64,000 nucleotides of DNA from Stieleria maiorica (lineage in GTDB: Bacteria; Planctomycetota; Planctomycetia; Pirellulales; Pirellulaceae). The position numbers and the translations under genes are program-made. Below the pieces are notes generated by a model, which had not been told where the DNA came from, made no database searches, and saw only the letters and a list, made by a program, of their open reading frames with translations. This document shows positions 59,828 to 64,000 of the stretch, piece by piece (positions within the stretch are counted from its first letter, which is position 1; each line of letters starts with the position of its first letter). The stretch covers positions 7,969,641 to 8,033,640 of the forward strand of contig NZ_CP036264.1 of NCBI RefSeq assembly GCF_008035925.1. Direction: 5' to 3'.

Positions 59828-60691
59828 ATGGATTCGCACCGCCTCACCCCCGTTGTTCCTGCTTCTTCCATTTCGGCGTCGGTTATCATGACGACGTTCC
59901 GGTCGCCCCAATACCTGCATCAAGTGTTGCAGGGGTTTGCCAATCAGTCGGTCCGGGAGTTCGAGATCGTGGTGGGCGAAGACGGCCGCACCGAGCAGAC
60001 GCGTGCGGTGATTGATTCGTTCGCGACGCGCACCGATTTCCAGATCCGCTACGTTTCCCAGACGCACCAGGGATTCGGCAAAACGCGGATCTTGAATCGT
60101 GCGATCGACGCGGCCGCGAGTGACTATTTGATCTTTACCGATGGCGACTGTGTGCCGCGTCGCGATTTCGTCGCCCAACACCTACGACTGGCCGCGCCGG
60201 GCCGGTTCTTGTCCGGCGGTTGCTACCGGCTGAACCGAGAGTTGACCAATCGCATTCTGGCCAGCAAAGTGGCGTACAACGAATTCACCGATCCGGGCTG
60301 GTTGAAGCAACATGGCAACGATGTGCCGGCAAAATGGTTGTGGATCCAAGGCCATCCGGGGCTGGCCAAGGCACTGGATCTGGCCACCACGACCCGTCCG
60401 ACATTCAATGGGCACAATGCATCGGCTTGGAAATCGGATGTGGTGCGCGCCAACGGTTTTAACCACGAAATGCGATATGGCGGATTGGACCGGGAACTGG
60501 GCGAACGTTTGGAGAACGCCGGTGTCTTAGGCATGCAGATTCGACACCGTGCGGTCTGCTATCACTTGGACCATGATCGCGGCTATGTCAACGACCAGGA
60601 TTGGCAGCGCAATCGCGAGATCCGCCGATTGGTTCGTAAGACGGGCGTGACGCGGGCGGTCGAGGGGTTGGACCAGATCAGGGCCGCTTGA
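59828..60691 (+). CDS. family 2 glycosyltransferase
   Basis: A 287-aa GT-A fold glycosyltransferase. SVIMTTFRSPQYLHQVLQG opens the fold, EIVVGEDGRTEQTRAVID is the nucleotide-sugar loop, and YLIFTDGDCVPRRDFVAQH holds the DxD (DGD) metal motif. In the acceptor half, FNGHNASAWKSDVVRANGFNHEMRYGGLDRELGERL matches the second signature of such enzymes, with the Asp of GGLDRELG as likely catalytic base. It has no membrane segment, so it acts in the cytoplasm on an envelope or storage glycan precursor. The stop is at once followed by a G-rich repeat that reaches the GNAT gene's start. Confidence 0.9.
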   Translation: MDSHRLTPVVPASSISASVIMTTFRSPQYLHQVLQGFANQSVREFEIVVGEDGRTEQTRAVIDSFATRTDFQIRYVSQTHQGFGKTRILNRAIDAAASDYLIFTDGDCVPRRDFVAQHLRLAAPGRFLSGGCYRLNRELTNRILASKVAYNEFTDPGWLKQHGNDVPAKWLWIQGHPGLAKALDLATTTRPTFNGHNASAWKSDVVRANGFNHEMRYGGLDRELGERLENAGVLGMQIRHRAVCYHLDHDRGYVNDQDWQRNREIRRLVRKTGVTRAVEGLDQIRAA

Positions 60692-60753
60692 TGGGGGCAG
60701 GACGATGGGGGCAAAACAATATGAGGCAGAATGATACGGGGCAGAATGATGGG
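60692..60753 (+). repeat. G-rich tandem repeat right after the glycosyltransferase stop
   Basis: Four variant units (ATGGGGGCAGGACG, ATGGGGGCAAAACA, ATATGAGGCAGAATG, ATACGGGGCAGAATG) starting at the first base after the glycosyltransferase stop codon and ending just before the GNAT start. The units match the arrays at 6725 and 32041. G-rich strand in sense with the upstream gene. Confidence 0.8.
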
Positions 60754-60764
60754 GAGGCGCGGTG

Positions 60765-61358
60765 ATGGAATGGGCCGATGCGGTGACGCTTTGTGGGGGC
60801 GGTGTTCGTCTGGAATTGCTCGATCCGCGACACCATGAGGATCTGGTCGATTCGACGCGCGACGGTCGCTTGTGGGAGCTTTGGTACACGAGCGTTCCCG
60901 CACCCGATGCGATGGCCGCAGAAATTTCGCGTCGCCTGGAGCTGTATCAGCGGCGGTTGATGGTGCCGTTTACGGTCATCGACCAAGCCTCAGACAAGGC
61001 GGTCGGAATGACGACGTACATGAACATCGACGCAAAGCATCGGCGATTGGAGATCGGGTCGACTTGGTATCGTCGATCGGTGTGGCGCAGCGGGCTGAAC
61101 ACGCAATGCAAATTGCTCTTGCTGACCCATGCGTTTGAAACGATGGATTGCATCGCTGTCGAGTTTCGCACGCATTTCTTGAACCGCCGCAGTCGCGCCG
61201 CGATTGAACGTTTGGGCGCGAAGCTGGACGGGGTGTTGCGGAATCACCAGATCTTGGCCGACCGGACGCTGCGAGACACCTGCGTGTATTCAATCATCGC
61301 CGGTGAATGGCCGACCGTGAAAACTCACCTGGCGTTTGAAGCCGGCAGGAATGACTGA
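60765..61358 (+). CDS. GNAT-family acetyltransferase (RimJ/RimL-like)
   Basis: A 197-aa acetyltransferase. The order of motifs is as in RimJ/RimL N-acetyltransferases: an N-terminal RLELLDPRHHEDLVDS, VGMTTYMNIDAKHRRLEIGSTWYRRSVWRSGLNTQCK, which covers the strand and pyrophosphate-binding loop, ETMDCIAVEFRTHFLNRRSRAAIERLGAK and DTCVYSIIAGEWPTVK. The target could be a ribosomal protein, an amino acid or a small molecule. The ATG at 60765 is next to a GTG at 60762; a G-rich repeat (GGGGAGGCG) supplies the ribosome site. It lies 73 bp after the glycosyltransferase, probably in one transcript through the repeat. Confidence 0.88.
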   Translation: MEWADAVTLCGGGVRLELLDPRHHEDLVDSTRDGRLWELWYTSVPAPDAMAAEISRRLELYQRRLMVPFTVIDQASDKAVGMTTYMNIDAKHRRLEIGSTWYRRSVWRSGLNTQCKLLLLTHAFETMDCIAVEFRTHFLNRRSRAAIERLGAKLDGVLRNHQILADRTLRDTCVYSIIAGEWPTVKTHLAFEAGRND

Positions 61359-61371
61359 AACCTGGCCCCAC

Positions 61372-61407
61372 AAAAAAACACGGCCTCTCCGGTGGGAAAG
61401 GCCGTGT
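61372..61407 (-). terminator. Rho-independent terminator of the metalloprotease gene
   Basis: ACACGGCCT (61378-61386) and AGGCCGTGT (61399-61407) form a perfect 9-bp stem. Read on the minus strand, seven U residues (61372-61378) follow at once. It stands 27 bp after the metalloprotease stop codon. Confidence 0.85.
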
Positions 61408-61434
61408 GTCGAAGGTTGCGGTTAAGCGCGTCGT

Positions 61435-64000
61435 TTACTCGGCGGATTCACCCAGGATCAGCAAGCGGGGCATGTTCATCGCTTTGGCCGAGTTGTAGGT
61501 GTAGCCGGCTTTGAGTGCTTGCTCGATACGCATCGAGACTTCGTGAAGGTGGGCACGCGAATAGGCGTCCATCTTTTCTTCGCACCGTTTGATTCGAAGG
61601 TCGATCTTTTTCATCAGGTCGACCAGTTGCATGCGGGCCAGATCACCGATCGGTTTGTAGGCCGCCGCACCGTCGTTCTTTTCCAGGATCAGATCGATCA
61701 GCCGCTGCACGTGTTCCTGTTGCAGGTTTCGTCGCAGGGAGCTGATCATCGGCTGGCGGTTGCTTCGGTTTTCGGGGCATTCTGATTCCAGTTCCTTCCA
61801 GGCGGCGTCGCTGATCGAGTTGAGCAGTTCGGGCAGCGTCAACGCATCATCTTCGGCCGGCAGCCGGAGTTCGTTGTCGTAGACACGACGCAGCGTCGTC
61901 GGGCTCATCAACCAGGTCAGCGCGGAGGCTTGCAGCCCGAGCACTCGATCGTGGATCGGCCAGGTCGCTTCGCCGGAGGTGCCGAAGTGGGCACCGCCGT
62001 CGAGCCATTGGTCGCTAGTCATGCGTTCGAGCAACTTGGGGGTCAGCCCGAAGGCTTCGTCGTTGAAGGTCTGGTCGATCACAAACTGCATCGCTTGGCG
62101 TTGCTGTTCGGCGGGCACGACGACGACCGGGGGTCTGTCGTTCGGATCGCCTTTTTTGTCACGGTTGACGAATGCGCCGCCGACCCAGTTGGCCATCATG
62201 CTCGCCGCGCGGGTTTGGATCGACAGCGTCAATTCATAGCCGCGACGCGCCTTGGCCCAGCTATCGCCGTCTTTGACAAACTTGTCCAGGATGCGGTCGC
62301 GATAGACTTTGACCAGCTTCATCTGCTCTTGGGCATAATCGAGCGGATTGGCGGAGAAGTCGTAGCGGCGTGCCAGCGGGTCGGGGCCATTGGTGTCTTC
62401 GTCGGTCGCGTATTGCAGTTCCGGTTCGACGCAGCGTTTCAGGATTTCCGGTAGGGCTTTGGTGTCGAAGGTGTAACCGTATTCGATGGCCCAGTAATCG
62501 TAGGGGCCGATGTCGATCATGGTGTAATCGCCTTGGACCTTGCCGCTTTCGTAGCGGAAGTTGATCGGGATGTAGTCCATCACCGAGGCGGAGAAGACTT
62601 CTTTGCCCTTGAGTTCATCGCTGTTGATTTTCTCCAGCGAATGCAGCGCGGAGCCTTTGAAGTTGTGACGCAAACCGAGGGTGTGTCCGACTTCGTGGGC
62701 GACCAGATCCGAGAGCAGCGGTCCGACGAACCAGTCGGGCATGCCGTCGAGCATGTCGACGTTGTCCTCCTTCTTTTCTTCGTCGTCTTTCTTCTCGTCG
62801 GTATCGTCTTTGTTGTCGTCATCCTTGTCGTCTTCCTTGTCCGCGTCGTCCTCGTCTTTCGGCTTCTCGTCTTCCGCGTCGTCGTCCTCTTTCGCGTCGT
62901 CTTTTTTCTCTTCGTCCTCTTTCTTTTCCTCTTCGTCAGCGGCCTTGGGTTTGTCGTCCATCATCGCCAGGGCCCAGTCCATGCGGGCGACGGCCAGGTC
63001 CAAGCTGCGGGCGTTGGCGGCCATGCACATGCCGTTCTTTTGGCTCAAATGACCGATCAGGCCGTCGAATTCATCGTCGCCGATCAGTGAGGCATCGGCC
63101 GCGGCCATGGAGAACCCGGCGTAGGGCTTTTGGGCGTCGCGGGCGATCTGCTCGCGGACTTGTGGGACTTTGGAGGGCGAGGTCATGCGGACGCGCGGGT
63201 CCCAAGAGGGATGTTCGCTGAGCCAAGCCAAGGTTTCGGGGCTGGCTCCTTCCATCGCCAATTTGGGCAGCAGGTCGTCGTAGTTGTAGTTGTAATAGCG
63301 GATCCAGCCGTCGGTCAGAATGATGTCGGCGTCCAGGATTTCACCGGTCATGGGATGGACGCGGCTGGGGCCGATGGCCGTTCCGATATCGTTGTTCAGC
63401 CAGCGGATGAAGTTGTACCGGACGTCTTCAGGGTCTTTTTCCATGTGGGCGCCGCTTTCGGCATCCTGGTAGCGGATCTCGATCGCATCGACGATGCCGA
63501 CTTTTTCAAACGCTTTGTTCCAGTAGTCGACACCGGCGCGGATGAAGCGGCGATAGCGGACCGGGGCGGTGTGTTCGACGTAGAAGATGATCGGGTCTTT
63601 GGGCGGGCTGAGCTTCAGCTTCGAATCCCGCTTTTGCAGGTTCCAGCGGTTGATGTACCGGATCGTGGTTTCGTCGTCGGTGTACTTGCTGAGGTCGGAG
63701 TAGGTGGTGGTGAAGTATCCGACGCGTTGGTCGGCCAGCCGCGGTTTGAATCCGCTAGAGGGGCTGGGGACTTCGCTGAACGAGTAGTGCAGGGTTTGGA
63801 AACGTCCGGAGCTGCCGACGGTTTCCAAGGCGACTTCGACGTTGGACGGAAAGACTTTGACCGAGTCGATCTTCTTGATCCGGGAGTTGGAAATCCGAAC
63901 GCTGCGTCCGAAGAAGGTGCTGGCGTTGCCCAACAACAGCGAGTCCAGATCGATCACCGGGCCACCCGAACCGCCTTTGGCGAGAATCGGAATGTCCAGC
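61435..64000 (-). CDS. zinc-dependent metalloprotease (DUF5117-type), 5' end outside the window
   Basis: At least 854 codons; the N-terminus lies beyond 64000. The metzincin zinc site LVAHEVGHTLGLRHNFKG (HExxHxxGxxH) is clear, and the region before it (YRRFIRAGVDYWNKAFEKVGIVDAIEIRYQ, RVHPMTGEILDADIILTDG) fits the DUF5117/DUF4953 peptidase family. Between catalytic segments lies an insert of about 65 residues made almost only of Lys, Asp and Glu (about 62758-62950). The C-terminal third is helical. It is probably exported, but the signal is not in the window. A terminator follows directly. Confidence 0.9.
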   Translation of the reverse strand, partial: LDIPILAKGGSGGPVIDLDSLLLGNASTFFGRSVRISNSRIKKIDSVKVFPSNVEVALETVGSSGRFQTLHYSFSEVPSPSSGFKPRLADQRVGYFTTTYSDLSKYTDDETTIRYINRWNLQKRDSKLKLSPPKDPIIFYVEHTAPVRYRRFIRAGVDYWNKAFEKVGIVDAIEIRYQDAESGAHMEKDPEDVRYNFIRWLNNDIGTAIGPSRVHPMTGEILDADIILTDGWIRYYNYNYDDLLPKLAMEGASPETLAWLSEHPSWDPRVRMTSPSKVPQVREQIARDAQKPYAGFSMAAADASLIGDDEFDGLIGHLSQKNGMCMAANARSLDLAVARMDWALAMMDDKPKAADEEEKKEDEEKKDDAKEDDDAEDEKPKDEDDADKEDDKDDDNKDDTDEKKDDEEKKEDNVDMLDGMPDWFVGPLLSDLVAHEVGHTLGLRHNFKGSALHSLEKINSDELKGKEVFSASVMDYIPINFRYESGKVQGDYTMIDIGPYDYWAIEYGYTFDTKALPEILKRCVEPELQYATDEDTNGPDPLARRYDFSANPLDYAQEQMKLVKVYRDRILDKFVKDGDSWAKARRGYELTLSIQTRAASMMANWVGGAFVNRDKKGDPNDRPPVVVVPAEQQRQAMQFVIDQTFNDEAFGLTPKLLERMTSDQWLDGGAHFGTSGEATWPIHDRVLGLQASALTWLMSPTTLRRVYDNELRLPAEDDALTLPELLNSISDAAWKELESECPENRSNRQPMISSLRRNLQQEHVQRLIDLILEKNDGAAAYKPIGDLARMQLVDLMKKIDLRIKRCEEKMDAYSRAHLHEVSMRIEQALKAGYTYNSAKAMNMPRLLILGESAE

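Overview
The window is bacterial chromosome from a planctomycete, most likely a Rhodopirellula-like member of the Pirellulaceae. The evidence is the lineage-typical families (DUF1549/DUF1553 with DUF1501, TIGR03067, DUF1580, PEP-CTERM), the long intergenic spaces and several families of dispersed palindromic or G-rich repeats. No search could be run; family calls rest on motifs read in the translations.

Layout. 1-6.7 kb: small genes, including an ECF sigma factor paired with a SnoaL-like protein, an L,D-transpeptidase-like protein, a TIGR03067 protein, and a divergent methyltransferase / Rrf2-methyltransferase locus. 6.9-31.9 kb: a large amino-acid and acyl-CoA catabolic region. It holds a branched-chain 2-oxoacid dehydrogenase operon led by a heme-oxygenase-like protein; a tyrosine/homogentisate operon (HPPD, HGD, an unrecognised 317-aa protein, fumarylacetoacetase, acetoacetyl-CoA synthetase); tryptophanase; an SDR; an Atu/Liu-like set (carboxyltransferase, AtuA-like, enoyl-CoA hydratase, indoleamine-dioxygenase-like, acyl-CoA dehydrogenase); and a B12-dependent acyl-CoA mutase with a fused B12-domain/MeaB-type GTPase. 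The genes fit degradation of Leu/Ile/Val, Tyr and Trp to acetoacetate, acetyl-CoA and succinyl-CoA-type products. Not seen in the window: E3, a biotin carboxylase subunit and a canonical maleylacetoacetate isomerase.

32.3-39.8 kb: a BlaI/BlaR-type regulator pair with a strong candidate operator, followed in the same direction by a DUF1549/1553 protein and a DUF1501 protein, then a secreted hypothetical. 40.0-55.85 kb: a 15.8-kb integrated element in a tRNA-Val(GAC) gene. It is bounded by a perfect 46-bp direct repeat and has a tyrosine integrase beside the tRNA, matching TGTCCAAA dyads near both ends, a primase-polymerase, a DnaB-like ATPase, a winged-helix protein, a DUF1580 protein, a complete type I restriction-modification system, a PEP-CTERM protein, and a 1.27-kb GC-rich stretch with no convincing gene that contains two diverged ~285-bp repeats. 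The tRNA's original terminator is stranded at the far junction.

55.9-64 kb: small membrane proteins, a STAS protein, a DUF900 lipoprotein hydrolase, a family 2 glycosyltransferase, a GNAT acetyltransferase and the 3' part of a large zinc metalloprotease that runs off the window. The most notable points are the tRNA-Val element, the unknown protein sitting where maleylacetoacetate isomerase is expected, the acyl-CoA mutase lacking the methylmalonyl-specific residues, and repeat families with reproducible structure and orientation.
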